A DNA stretch of 64,000 nt from Selenomonadales bacterium 4137-cl (GCA_032334055.1 JAUOZS010000001.1:558001-622000); one strand, 5' to 3'. Counted from the stretch's first letter, positions 36,373 through 44,340 are shown. Translations and numbers: made by a program. Notes: generated from the sequence alone by a model not told the origin.

Positions 36373-36380
36373 TGTTTGTG

Positions 36381-37271
36381 TTAACCGGCTTTTTCCTTGG
36401 CGCGCGCCTTGATAACCAGGGCGGCGCCCGCGAGCACGGCCGCCCCGCCGGCGAGCTGCAGGGGCGTGAGCCGGTCGCCGAACAGGAGGGCGGAGAAGGA
36501 GAAGGTGAGGAGCGGCTCGATCATGCTGAGGATGGAAGTGCGGGTGGGGCCGATGAGTTCAAGACTGCGGAAAAGGGCGAGCATGGCCATGATGGTGGCA
36601 AAGGCGACGATGCCGGCGACCGCCATCCAGGCGGTGGCGGAGAGGGCGAGGCTGAGCTTGCCGGCGGCGATGCCGGCGACGAGGAGCGAGAGGGCGGCGA
36701 AGCTGGCGACAAAGGCGCTGGTGACGAGGGGCGACATTTGTTTCACCAACCGGGTGCCGAGCAGGAGGTAGGCGGAGTAGACGACGGCCGCCCCGAAGGC
36801 CATGAGAATGCCGATGAGGTTGACCTCCGCCGGCGAGGCGCCGAGGACGAACACCAGCCCTGTCATGGACAGGACGATGGCCAGGATGTTGCTGCGGGTC
36901 AGCCTTTCTTTGTCGACGATGCTGGCGAGGATGGCGACGAACAAGGGGTGGGTGTAGAGCAGCAGGGAGGTGAGGGAGGCGGGGATGTAGTGCAGCGACG
37001 AGAAGAAGAGCGAGGACTGGGCGGAATAGCAGATGCCGCCCAGCGCGAACAGCAGGGCCAACTGGCGGCGTGATACCGTGAAGGCCTGCTTCCTGGCGCC
37101 TGCGTACGCGAACAGGAAGAGGGCGGTGAGCGTGAAGCGCAGGAAAAGGAGGGTGTTGACGTTGACGCCTTCGCGGTAGGCGAAGATGCCGAAAATGGGC
37201 AGCAGCGAAAAGCCCAGCGCGGAGAGCAGGGCGAGGGCTACACCTTTGTAGTACGGGTTCAAATGACTCAT
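36381..37271 (-). CDS. EamA/DMT family transporter
   Basis: A 296-residue protein with ten predicted membrane segments in two EamA repeats. It starts KGVALALLSALGFSLLPIFGIFAY and has FLRFTLTALFLFAYAG, then LLLYTHPLFVAILASI in the first half and SMIEPLLTFSFSALLFGDRLTPLQLAGGAAVLAGAAL in the second. It probably exports a small metabolite such as an amino acid. GGAGG precedes the ATG. It follows the 4Fe-4S gene by seven bases, in an operon with an Lrp regulator. Confidence 0.9.
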   Translation of the reverse strand: MSHLNPYYKGVALALLSALGFSLLPIFGIFAYREGVNVNTLLFLRFTLTALFLFAYAGARKQAFTVSRRQLALLFALGGICYSAQSSLFFSSLHYIPASLTSLLLYTHPLFVAILASIVDKERLTRSNILAIVLSMTGLVFVLGASPAEVNLIGILMAFGAAVVYSAYLLLGTRLVKQMSPLVTSAFVASFAALSLLVAGIAAGKLSLALSATAWMAVAGIVAFATIMAMLALFRSLELIGPTRTSILSMIEPLLTFSFSALLFGDRLTPLQLAGGAAVLAGAALVIKARAKEKAG

Positions 37272-37278
37272 AAGCCTC

Positions 37279-38376
37279 CTATAGTTTGCCTTTTTCCTTT
37301 GCGATCCGCGTCATTTGTTCCAGCTTATCCCGGGGAGGGGTGCGGGCCAAGTCGCGGCGGGACAGGGTTATCGCTCCCTGCGGGCAGCTTTTGGCGCAGA
37401 CGCCGCAGCCGAGGCAGCGTGCGGGATCGACGGCGGCGGACGGCGGCGCGACCGTTATCGCCCTGACGTGGCAGCGCCGGGCGCATAAGCCGCAGGCGGT
37501 GCATCTCGCCATGTCGATGCGGGCGATGAAGTTGCTGGGGTGAACGGCCATGACGCCCTGTTCGTTGATAGTGCGGAGCACTCCGCAGCAGCAGCCGCAG
37601 CAGTGGCAGACGAACGCGGGCTTGTTGGCGACGTTGTCGGCGAGGTGGACTAGGCCGAGGGCTTCGGTGCGGTCGAGGACGCCGAGCAATTCGTCGACGC
37701 CGGCCGGACGGGCGAAGCCTCTGCGGATGAGCCATTCGGCCGCTCCACCGAGCGAGGTGCAGACATCTTCTACCGGGGCGCCGCAGGCGGTGCCCCGGTG
37801 GCGGGCCTGGTGGCGGCAGTAGCACATCGACAGGGCGCCCGTGCCGGCGGCGCGGATCATAGCGGACGCTTTTTCGTAGTCGAGGACCTCGGTGGCGATG
37901 TCCGCCGGCAGGGCGCTCTCGTACGCCCAGGTCTGGAAGATCTTCGTTTCGCCGCCGAAGAATTCTTCGGCGACGCCACGTTCGTGGTGATAGCGCTCGA
38001 ACAGACTCGCCAGCTCGCCCAGGGGCAGCGGGCCGCCGGTGCGCATGAAGGTGTATTCGAAGAAGCCGATGACGAGGGGCGAGAGGGAGTAGAGCGCCTT
38101 GCCGCGGCGCGGGATATCGACGACGAGACCTTTGGCGGCCATGTTTTCGAGGATGGCGGCGAGTTCGGCCAGCGGCAGGCCGGTTTGCGCCGCCAGCTTG
38201 TCGAGGTTGGTGAAGCCCGGCGGGAACTGGCTGCCGACGGCCGCTTCCTTGTCGGTGTACATGATGTGGAGGATGTGCATGAGGGTTTCGTTATAAGGAG
38301 CGCCGACGGGGTTTCTGTCCAAGCGGGCGGCGAGGGCGCGGAAGACGTCGCTTTTGCCGTTTCCCAGATGGCCCAT
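37279..38376 (-). CDS. 4Fe-4S ferredoxin-type protein with N-terminal winged-helix region
   Basis: A 365-residue protein. The C-terminal part has two CxxCxxCxxxC motifs, CTACGLCARRC and CLGCGVCAKSCP, each binding a [4Fe-4S] cluster. Before it are many further cysteines (MCYCRHQARH, VCHCCGCCCG). Residues 55-100 resemble a helix-turn-helix (LDKLAAQTGLPLAELAAILENMAAKGLV). The mix suggests redox sensing or a reductase subunit. ATG 38376 follows GGAGGTGGCCAC. It lies between an Lrp-type regulator and an EamA exporter. The substrate is unknown. Confidence 0.82.
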   Translation of the reverse strand: MGHLGNGKSDVFRALAARLDRNPVGAPYNETLMHILHIMYTDKEAAVGSQFPPGFTNLDKLAAQTGLPLAELAAILENMAAKGLVVDIPRRGKALYSLSPLVIGFFEYTFMRTGGPLPLGELASLFERYHHERGVAEEFFGGETKIFQTWAYESALPADIATEVLDYEKASAMIRAAGTGALSMCYCRHQARHRGTACGAPVEDVCTSLGGAAEWLIRRGFARPAGVDELLGVLDRTEALGLVHLADNVANKPAFVCHCCGCCCGVLRTINEQGVMAVHPSNFIARIDMARCTACGLCARRCHVRAITVAPPSAAVDPARCLGCGVCAKSCPQGAITLSRRDLARTPPRDKLEQMTRIAKEKGKL

Positions 38377-38390
38377 GTGGCCACCTCCTT

Positions 38391-38804
38391 TTATTTTATG
38401 CGGCCGATGGAGAGGTGGAGGCGGTAGTTGCCGTGGCGGAGAATTTTTTGGAGCAGGGCGTTGAGCTCGTCGTGAGAGGCGAGGTCGGCCCGCAGCCAGT
38501 AGCAACCGTCGCCGCTGACCCGGTGGGCGGCGGTGATGGATTGTTCGTTTTCGAGGAAGCGGTGGAAGGCGGCATGGTCGGCGCTGGCCATGAATACGGT
38601 GACGAAGGCGGTCAGCGGTTGACCGATTTTGGCGGCATCTACCCCGGCGGAATAACCGGTGATGACGCCCGCTTCCTCCAGGGCCCTGACCCGCGCGGCG
38701 ACGGCCTGGCCGGTGAGGTGAACGGCCGCACCGATCTCTTTCCACTGTAAGCGGGAGTTTTCCCTGAGGAGCCTGATGATGGCCAGATCGGTGTCGTCAA
38801 GCAT
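38391..38804 (-). CDS. Lrp/AsnC family transcriptional regulator
   Basis: A 137-residue Lrp protein. The DNA-binding half has DTDLAIIRLLRENSRLQWKEIGAAVHLTGQAVAARVRALEEAGVI and the RAM half has AFVTVFMA and VSGDGCYWLRAD. It resembles LrpC-like regulators and probably senses an amino acid. ATG 38804 fits the family start, though its ribosome binding site (GGGAAAGG) is distant. An in-frame GTG at 38858 is an alternative. It heads the operon with the ferredoxin-like and EamA genes. Confidence 0.9.
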   Translation of the reverse strand: MLDDTDLAIIRLLRENSRLQWKEIGAAVHLTGQAVAARVRALEEAGVITGYSAGVDAAKIGQPLTAFVTVFMASADHAAFHRFLENEQSITAAHRVSGDGCYWLRADLASHDELNALLQKILRHGNYRLHLSIGRIK

Positions 38805-38922
38805 TTGCGGTTTTTTCCTTTCCCGGCGAAAGCAAACGCGGGCCGATTCTTTCACCACGCTATCGTTTTTTGCCGCGGCGTTGTTTACAATAGAGGAAGA
38901 GAATTAACGGGAGGCTGATGAT

Positions 38923-39675
38923 ATGGAATTACGCCTAGTGCGGCATGCGACCCATATTGTGAACATGGGCGGGGTTAAGCTGCTCGTCGATCCGGTTCTC
39001 AGTCCGGCGGGAGCGATGCCGCCTATTGACAATTCCCCGAATCCCCTCCGGAATCCTCTTGTCGGGCTGCCGATAAATGAAAGCGATCTGGCGGCGGTGG
39101 ACGGGATATTATGCACTCACACCCACCGCGACCATTTCGACGCCGCGGCGGCCGAACGGCTGCCCAAGGAGCTGCCGGTTTTTTGCCAGCCGGCCGACGA
39201 GGCCAAGTTTCGGGATTTCGGCTTTGTGAAGGTGACCGCTGTCGGGGATACGGCCGAATGGCGGGGCGTTTCCCTGACCCGGACCGGCGGCCGCCACGGC
39301 AGCGGCGAGCTGGCCGAGAGGATGGGGCCGGTGTCGGGCTATGTGCTCCGCTGCCCCGGCGAGCCCACACTCTATATCGCCGGCGACACCGTGTGGTGCC
39401 CGGAGGTGGCCGCGGCCCTGGCCGAGCACCGGCCAGAGGTGATCGTGCTTTTCGCCGGGGCGGCGCAGTTTTTGAGCGGCGGGCCGATAACGATGGGCAC
39501 GGCCGACATCGCGGCCGTGTGCGCGGCGGCCCCGGCGGCGCGGGTAATGGTGGTGCATATGGAGGCTTTCAACCATTGCCTGCTTACCCGTCCCCTTCTG
39601 CGGGAATTCCTCGAGCGGGAAGGGCTGGCGGCACAGGTGACGGTGCCGGCGGACGGCGCTTCGGTGAAACTGTAA
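38923..39675 (+). CDS. MBL-fold metallo-hydrolase
   Basis: A 250-residue metallo-beta-lactamase-fold protein of the UlaG-like group. The metal motif THTHRDHFD lies at residues 65-73, with later metal ligands in TGGRHGSG, IAGDTVWC (Asp) and VHMEAFNHC (His). The substrate is unknown; the group includes lactonases and phosphodiesterases. The ATG has GGGAGG upstream. It is transcribed divergently from the Lrp gene. Confidence 0.88.
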   Translation: MELRLVRHATHIVNMGGVKLLVDPVLSPAGAMPPIDNSPNPLRNPLVGLPINESDLAAVDGILCTHTHRDHFDAAAAERLPKELPVFCQPADEAKFRDFGFVKVTAVGDTAEWRGVSLTRTGGRHGSGELAERMGPVSGYVLRCPGEPTLYIAGDTVWCPEVAAALAEHRPEVIVLFAGAAQFLSGGPITMGTADIAAVCAAAPAARVMVVHMEAFNHCLLTRPLLREFLEREGLAAQVTVPADGASVKL

Positions 39676-39695
39676 AAGGATTCTGGGTTGTGCGG

Positions 39696-39733
39696 AGACA
39701 ATCCCTGGCTTATAATTAAGCCAGGGATTGTCT
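39696..39733. terminator. Perfect hairpin after the MBL gene
   Basis: AGACAATCCCTGGCTTA and its exact complement form 17-bp arms with loop TAAT, 20 bp after the MBL-gene stop. The tail CGTTTCG is only weakly T-rich, so termination is likely but not certain. Confidence 0.65.
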
Positions 39734-39763
39734 CGTTTCGACATAAACTTACACAGGAGACGA

Positions 39764-40972
39764 ATGATGTTCAAATCCAGTAAAACGCGCCTGGTTCTGC
39801 TGCTGCTGGTGCTCGGCGCCCTTATTCTTTATCTCAATGTGCCGGACAAGAAGGCCAAGGAGACGGTGGTTCCCAAGGACAAGCTTTATACGATCGAAAA
39901 AACCGGCGCCGGAGCGGTGGCCGATTATTCGGCAACCGCCCAGCGTATCCATTCCGCCGTGGATAAAGGCCTGGCCGGGGCCAAGCTGGACTCCCGCAAG
40001 GTTCAGGAGGAGCGTCGCGAAGCGCCGCGCACGGCGGTGGAAGGCAAAATCCGCTGGCATGCCCGCCAGCTTGCACTTCCGGCCGATTCCCAGCCTGACG
40101 CCGTGAAGCGGGCGCTGTCCGGGCAGCTTGTGAACACCGGCGGCGAGGTGTTGGCGACAGAGCAGGATAAATACGAGGGGCAGGCGGCCACCCGCGTGGA
40201 TGTAGGCATCCGCGACACGCTTGGCGGCGATCCGCTGACGCTTATCACCGACCGGATATTCATCCCGCTGCCGCAAAAGCCCGAACGGCCGACGCCGCCT
40301 AAGCCGACAGGCCACGGCAACCTGGCGATCATCATCGACGACTTCGGCTACAGCGGCGAGATGGTGGCCGCTTTTGCCGCCATGCCGCGCCCGGTGACGT
40401 TCTCCGTCCTGCCGTACCGGCCCCACAGCGGCGAGGCGGCTTCACGGGCCCTGAGCGCCGGACACGAGGTGATGCTTCATCTGCCGATGGAGCCGATGGC
40501 GGCATCCGAACAGTCGGAGGCCAGCACGATCAAGGTAACGATGAGCGATCAGGAGATCCGCGATATTACGGCCAAGGCCCTCAAGGCGGTGCCGGGGATA
40601 ATCGGCGTCAATAATCACCAGGGTTCGCGGGCGACGTCCGACCGCCGGGTGATGAACGCGGTGCTGGGTGTCCTCAAGGCCAATAATCTCTTTTTCGTAG
40701 ACAGCCGCACCAGCGCGCAATCGATAGCTTACGACGCCGCCCGCAGGGCGGGGCTGCGCAGCGGGATGAACGAAGTTTTTCTCGACGGCAGAAACGAGGG
40801 CGATTATATTAAAGGCCAGCTTAGGACCGCCGCCCGCCTGGCGGTTAGGGAAGGGAGCGCCATCGCTATCGGCCACGCCCGGCCGGCGACCGCCGTCGCC
40901 CTGCGCGAGATGATTCCCGAACTGGAGGCTACCGGCGTGAAACTGGTTTACGCCTCCCAACTGGTTCGGTAA
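39764..40972 (+). CDS. Divergent polysaccharide deacetylase family protein
   Basis: A 402-residue protein. An N-terminal hydrophobic anchor (residues 7-24) is followed by a low-complexity linker, then a Pro-rich hinge (PERPTPPKPTGHG) and a divergent NodB-type deacetylase domain from about residue 195 (LAIIIDDFGYSG, FSVLPYRPHS, HEVMLHLPMEPM, GVNNHQGSRATS, FFVDSRTS). The IIIDDFG and LPMEP blocks mark the YibQ/DUF610 family, with likely catalytic Asp and His retained. It probably acts on cell-envelope polysaccharide. GGAGA precedes the double ATG, and the second one, at 39767, is equally possible. Confidence 0.88.
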   Translation: MMFKSSKTRLVLLLLVLGALILYLNVPDKKAKETVVPKDKLYTIEKTGAGAVADYSATAQRIHSAVDKGLAGAKLDSRKVQEERREAPRTAVEGKIRWHARQLALPADSQPDAVKRALSGQLVNTGGEVLATEQDKYEGQAATRVDVGIRDTLGGDPLTLITDRIFIPLPQKPERPTPPKPTGHGNLAIIIDDFGYSGEMVAAFAAMPRPVTFSVLPYRPHSGEAASRALSAGHEVMLHLPMEPMAASEQSEASTIKVTMSDQEIRDITAKALKAVPGIIGVNNHQGSRATSDRRVMNAVLGVLKANNLFFVDSRTSAQSIAYDAARRAGLRSGMNEVFLDGRNEGDYIKGQLRTAARLAVREGSAIAIGHARPATAVALREMIPELEATGVKLVYASQLVR

Positions 40973-40998
40973 CCGATGACGAGCAAGCCCCCCCGGCA

Positions 40999-42278
40999 TG
41001 AACTGAACCCGAAAAAACGGACATTGAGCAAAAAAGCCTCCTGTTGTAGGATAACTACGATAGGAGGTTTTGTATGTCACGGAAATGGACAGATATGCAA
41101 TCGGCTGAGCGGATTATCCTGCAAATGCGACAAGATGGAAGAACCAGGCGGGAGATAGCAGATGCCTTGGGTCTTGAAAAAGTACAAATCAAGAACTGGA
41201 TTAACCGGTACAATCGGAGACAGACCACCCTTCCGGCATCCCCCAAGAAGAAAGGCCGCCCCAGAAAAAGCCCGATAACTGCACACCACGCGATGGAGCT
41301 GCGGATACGGGAACTTGAAAGAGAAGTGGAACTATACCGGTCTTTTCTTCACGCTGCTGGAAGGATGTGAGAGCACAGGTTAAGTACATAGCCATAGCGC
41401 AAAATGCCGGCAAGCATCCGGTTGCGGTCATGTGTAATTTCTTTGAGGTATCAAGAAGCGGCTACTACGCGTATCTCAAACGGAAAGACCGGTCATCCGC
41501 CGAGGAGAAGTTGGCCGCCTTGATTCAAAAATGCCAGCGGCAGACTAATGGAACTTACGGTTATAGGCGTGTGGGGATATGGCTTGAGAGGCGAGGCATT
41601 AAGAAAAACCATAAGGCGGTGCTGCGCATCATGAACAAGTACGGGTTGCTGGCGCAAATCCGGCGCAGAAAAAAGTACCGGCAGATGAGCGGTCAACTGC
41701 ACCGGTATCCGAATATCCTCGGCCGCGATTTCACAGCCATCAAACCTAATCAGAAATGGGTAACGGATGTTTCCTATATCCAGACGCCGCAGGGAACCTT
41801 GTATCTATCCATGATTCGCGACCTGTTTGACAACAGTATTGTCGCCTACCAGACTGGAACCGAGCAGTCGGTCAACCTGGTTCTGCGAACCGTTCGGCAA
41901 GCCAAGGCAAAAGAAGCGGTCACTGCAGAGTTGCACCTCCACAGTGACCAGGGGTTTCAATACACTTCCCAGGCATATTTCACCCTAACTCAAAATTACG
42001 GCATTACTCCGTCCATGTCAAGGCGGGGAAACTGCTATGACAACGCGCCGGCAGAAAACTTCTTCAGCATCCTTAAGACCGAGTGTATCCGGCGGCATAA
42101 GCCAAAGACGGTCGATCAGGCGCGTCAGCTTATTGATAACTACATTTTTTTCTACAACCACGAGCGTATTCAACTCAAAACAAAACTGACGCCGCTCGAA
42201 AAGACGCCAGTTTGCGTAATCTCATCTAATCCTACGATAGGGCTTTTTATCTGTGTCCATTGGCCGGGGTTCAGTGCA
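40999..42278 (+). mobile_element. IS3-family insertion sequence, IS150-like group (1280 bp)
   Basis: The left end TGAACTGAACCCGAAAAAAC and the complement of the right end, TGCACTGAACCCCGGCC, share the imperfect terminal inverted repeats typical of the IS150 group (TG.ACTGA.CCC...GGACA). A 3-bp target duplication GCA flanks the element at 40996-40998 and 42279-42281. It encodes orfA (41074-41370) and orfB with a DDE core. It is AT-richer than the surroundings, as expected for a transferred element. The clean ends and duplication suggest a fairly recent insertion. Confidence 0.93.
41074..41370 (+). CDS. IS3-family transposase OrfA
   Basis: A 98-residue basic protein with a helix-turn-helix (SAERIILQMRQDGRTRREIADALGLEKVQIKNWINRY) at residues 10-46 and a leucine-zipper-like C-terminal helix (LRIRELEREVELYRSFL). 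It binds the IS ends. AGGAGG precedes the ATG. Its stop overlaps the orfB GTG (ATGTGA), so orfB is probably expressed by termination-reinitiation or frameshifting. Confidence 0.92.
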   Translation: MSRKWTDMQSAERIILQMRQDGRTRREIADALGLEKVQIKNWINRYNRRQTTLPASPKKKGRPRKSPITAHHAMELRIRELEREVELYRSFLHAAGRM

Positions 42279-43076
42279 GCATTCGGGGGGCTTTTCCTTA
42301 TATATACTTTATATATACTTTTTTACGAAGCGGCCGATGCGGGTCAGAGCTTCGGAAAGGTTGGCGGTCGAGGAGGCGTACGAGCAGCGGACGAAGCCTT
42401 CGCCGCTTTCGCCGAAGGCGTCGCCCGGCACGAGGGCGACCTTTTCGGCTTTGAGGAGTTCCTCGGCAAAGGCGAGGGAACTCAGCCCGGTCTGCTTGAT
42501 GGAGGGGAAGATGTAGAAGGCGCCCTTGGGTTCGAAGCAGTCGAGGCCGATGGTTTTAAATCCGTCCACCATCAGGCGGCGGCGGCGGTTGTACTCTTCG
42601 ACCATCCGCAGCATGTTGCATTGTCCGTGGCGCAGCGCTTCGACCGCCGCCACCTGGGCGGTGATGGGGGCGCAGAGCATGGTGTACTGGTGAATTTTGG
42701 TCATCGCGCCGATGAAGTCGGGGTTGGAGAGGGCGTAGCCGATCCGCCAGCCGGTCATGGCGTAAGCTTTGGAAAAGCCGTTGAGGAGGATGGTGCGGTC
42801 GCGCATGCCGGGCAGAGAGGCGAAGCAGGTGTGGGCGCCGTCGTAGGTGAGGCTGGCGTATATTTCGTCCGAGATGACGATGAGGTCGTGTTTGAGCGCG
42901 AAGGCGGCGATGCCTTCCAGCTCGGCTTTGGACATGATCGCGCCGGTGGGGTTGTTGGGGTAGCCGATCAAGAGCGCCTTGGTGCGGGGAGTTACCAGTT
43001 CTTCGAGCTGGGAGACCGTCACGCGGAAGCAGTCGGCCATCCTCGTCGGCACCGTCACCGGTACGCCGCCGGCTAA
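41367..43076 (+). CDS. IS3-family transposase OrfB, with run-on reading frame
   Basis: The DDE integrase core is complete: Asp134 in WVTDVSY, Asp194 in HSDQGFQY and Glu230 in NAPAENFFS, with the 35-residue spacing of the IS3 family. An N-terminal HTH_21-like region (TYGYRRVGIWLERRG) is present. The transposase-like sequence ends near residue 285 (RIQLKTKLTPLEK). No stop codon occurs before the right end of the IS at 42278 (residue 304), so the frame runs on for 265 residues antisense to the aminotransferase gene, stopping at 43076. A lost stop or small frameshift near the C-terminus is likely. Confidence 0.8.
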   Translation: MRAQVKYIAIAQNAGKHPVAVMCNFFEVSRSGYYAYLKRKDRSSAEEKLAALIQKCQRQTNGTYGYRRVGIWLERRGIKKNHKAVLRIMNKYGLLAQIRRRKKYRQMSGQLHRYPNILGRDFTAIKPNQKWVTDVSYIQTPQGTLYLSMIRDLFDNSIVAYQTGTEQSVNLVLRTVRQAKAKEAVTAELHLHSDQGFQYTSQAYFTLTQNYGITPSMSRRGNCYDNAPAENFFSILKTECIRRHKPKTVDQARQLIDNYIFFYNHERIQLKTKLTPLEKTPVCVISSNPTIGLFICVHWPGFSAAFGGLFLIYTLYILFYEAADAGQSFGKVGGRGGVRAADEAFAAFAEGVARHEGDLFGFEEFLGKGEGTQPGLLDGGEDVEGALGFEAVEADGFKSVHHQAAAAVVLFDHPQHVALSVAQRFDRRHLGGDGGAEHGVLVNFGHRADEVGVGEGVADPPAGHGVSFGKAVEEDGAVAHAGQRGEAGVGAVVGEAGVYFVRDDDEVVFEREGGDAFQLGFGHDRAGGVVGVADQERLGAGSYQFFELGDRHAEAVGHPRRHRHRYAAG

Positions 43077-43475
43077 GGAGACGCACGCCTTGTAGGATAC
43101 GTAGCACGGTTCGGGGACAAGGACTTCGTCGCCGGGGCTGAGGATGGCCCGCATGGCAAGGTCGAGCGCCTCGCTGACCCCGACCGTGACAAGCACCTCT
43201 TTACGGGGGTCGTAATTCACTCCGTAGCTGGCGGCGCAGTTTTTGGCGATCTCCTCGCGGAGTTCGAGCAGGCCATAGTTGGACGTGTAGGCGGTGTAGC
43301 CCTGCTGGAGGCCGTAGACGCAGCTTTCGCGGATATGCCAGGGGGTAACGAAGTCGGGCTCGCCCACTCCGAGGGAGACGACCCCTTTGGTTTCGGCGAC
43401 GATGTCGAAAAAGCGGCGGATGCCGGAAGGGGGGATGGCCCTGACGGCGGGCGAGATGCGCTCGGCCCAGGTCAT
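42309..43475 (-). CDS. PLP-dependent class I/II aminotransferase
   Basis: A 388-residue fold-type I aminotransferase with VVSLGVGEPDFVTP, YTSNYGLLELREEIA, TVGVSEALDLAMRAIL, YPNNPTGAIM, VISDEIYASLTYDG and the PLP-lysine motif NGFSKAYAMTGWRIGY. Overall it looks like the aspartate/PatA-type group, and the amino donor is not certain. The ATG overlaps the stop of the upstream Lrp gene (ATGA). Both genes follow a T-box leader, so expression should rise when a specific tRNA is uncharged, implying a role in the synthesis of that amino acid. Confidence 0.9.
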   Translation of the reverse strand: MTWAERISPAVRAIPPSGIRRFFDIVAETKGVVSLGVGEPDFVTPWHIRESCVYGLQQGYTAYTSNYGLLELREEIAKNCAASYGVNYDPRKEVLVTVGVSEALDLAMRAILSPGDEVLVPEPCYVSYKACVSLAGGVPVTVPTRMADCFRVTVSQLEELVTPRTKALLIGYPNNPTGAIMSKAELEGIAAFALKHDLIVISDEIYASLTYDGAHTCFASLPGMRDRTILLNGFSKAYAMTGWRIGYALSNPDFIGAMTKIHQYTMLCAPITAQVAAVEALRHGQCNMLRMVEEYNRRRRLMVDGFKTIGLDCFEPKGAFYIFPSIKQTGLSSLAFAEELLKAEKVALVPGDAFGESGEGFVRCSYASSTANLSEALTRIGRFVKKYI

Positions 43476-43951
43476 GGCGACACCACCAGCCTGCGGTCCT
43501 CCTCCTCGTCCTCGAGGATGACTCCCGCCTCTTTGTACTGTTTGAGCATGAAGTGGGTGGTCGTGCTGATGACGCCCTCGATGGTCGACAGCTTGGTGGA
43601 GACGAACTGGGCCGCCTCCTTGAGCGTTTTGGCCTCGACGATGACGAGGAGGTCATAGGCGCCTGACATGAGGTAGAGGCTGCGCACTTCGGGGAAACGG
43701 TAGATGCGCTCGGCGATGGCGTCGAAGCCCACTTCCCGCTGGGGGGTGATCCTGACTTCGATTATTGCGGTGACCCGGTCGGCGCCGGCCTTTTCCCAGT
43801 TGACGATCGTCTGGTACTTGACGATCGTTTTGTCCGCCTCGAACTGTTTTATCAGGGCGGCGATTTCATCCTGCGGCTTGTCGAGCATGACGGCCAGCTG
43901 TGCCACCGTCAGCGTATGGTCCTTTTCCAGAAGTTCCAGTAGTTCGCGCAT
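43472..43951 (-). CDS. Lrp/AsnC family regulator in a T-box operon
   Basis: A 159-residue Lrp-type protein. The N-terminal winged helix (ELLEKDHTLTVAQLAVMLDKPQDEIAALIKQFEADKTIV) is followed by a RAM/ASNC effector domain (VTAIIEVRITPQ, YLMSGAYDLLVIVEAKTLKEAAQF) and an acidic C-terminus. AGAGGTGG precedes the ATG. It is translationally coupled to the aminotransferase gene. It probably senses the amino acid linked to that enzyme, giving a second layer on top of the T-box. Confidence 0.9.
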   Translation of the reverse strand: MRELLELLEKDHTLTVAQLAVMLDKPQDEIAALIKQFEADKTIVKYQTIVNWEKAGADRVTAIIEVRITPQREVGFDAIAERIYRFPEVRSLYLMSGAYDLLVIVEAKTLKEAAQFVSTKLSTIEGVISTTTHFMLKQYKEAGVILEDEEEDRRLVVSP

Positions 43952-44030
43952 GATAATCCACCTCTCAATAGTAGTTACTGTAATAACGGTTTTTACTGTT
44001 TCGCCGCCTGAGGCCGTATAGGAGGCCGAT

Positions 44031-44066
44031 AAATAAAAAACCCGTCCTTGAACAAGGACGGGTTTT
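44031..44066 (-). terminator. T-box terminator
   Basis: On the minus strand AAAACCCGTCCTTG pairs with CAAGGACGGGTTTT, followed by further T residues. It begins seven bases after the T-box core and is the terminator half of the leader's switch. Confidence 0.9.
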
Positions 44067-44290
44067 ATTATCCCGCGGTACCACCTAGATTAGCCGCCGA
44101 GCGGCTCGCCTCTGCCCTTTAACGCCGGGGACGCGGTGGGGCTTACTGTGCTTCGGCCCACAGCTCGCGGGGGGCTTTCCGAACGCTTTTCCTGCCGGCT
44201 CACACCTTGCCCGGCTCTCTGGGAGGATGCGGCGCTCTTACTTTCCCGCTCATCGCCTTTGCGATGTGGATTTGGTACTTATGATAGCAC
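44031..44290 (-). promoter_or_regulatory. T-box leader (tRNA-sensing) upstream of lrp-aminotransferase
   Basis: Read on the minus strand, the leader has the AGAGAGCCGG...TGTGAGCCGG distal part of stem I, a loop-E-type AGTA/GAAA pair in the specifier loop and the conserved T-box core AGGTGGTACCGCGG (44086-44073) that pairs with the tRNA acceptor end. A terminator follows. There is no gene from 43952 to 44340. The specifier loop reads GAAAG-CCCCCC-GCGAG. CCC (Pro) or GCC (Ala) are candidates, and I cannot fix the register. The TGGT bulge fits a tRNA with discriminator A. Confidence 0.9.
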
Positions 44291-44310
44291 GAAACGAGAT
44301 TCTGATGCAA
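44281..44310 (-). promoter_or_regulatory. Promoter of the T-box operon
   Basis: On the minus strand TTGCAT (44310-44305) and TATCAT (44286-44281) are spaced by 18 bp just upstream of the T-box stem I. Confidence 0.6.
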
Positions 44311-44340
44311 GCGAAAAATTCAGAAAAGTTATGCGGGTTA

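Larger units (their letters stand above)
40986..42296 (+). terminator. Terminator hairpin split by the IS3 element
   Basis: If the IS and one copy of its GCA target duplication are removed, the flanks join as AAGCCCCCC-CGGCATTC-GGGGGGCTTTTCC, a 9-bp GC hairpin with a T-run: a terminator ending the polysaccharide deacetylase gene and facing the converging aminotransferase gene. The IS interrupts the loop, so the two arms now lie 1.28 kb apart. Confidence 0.75.
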
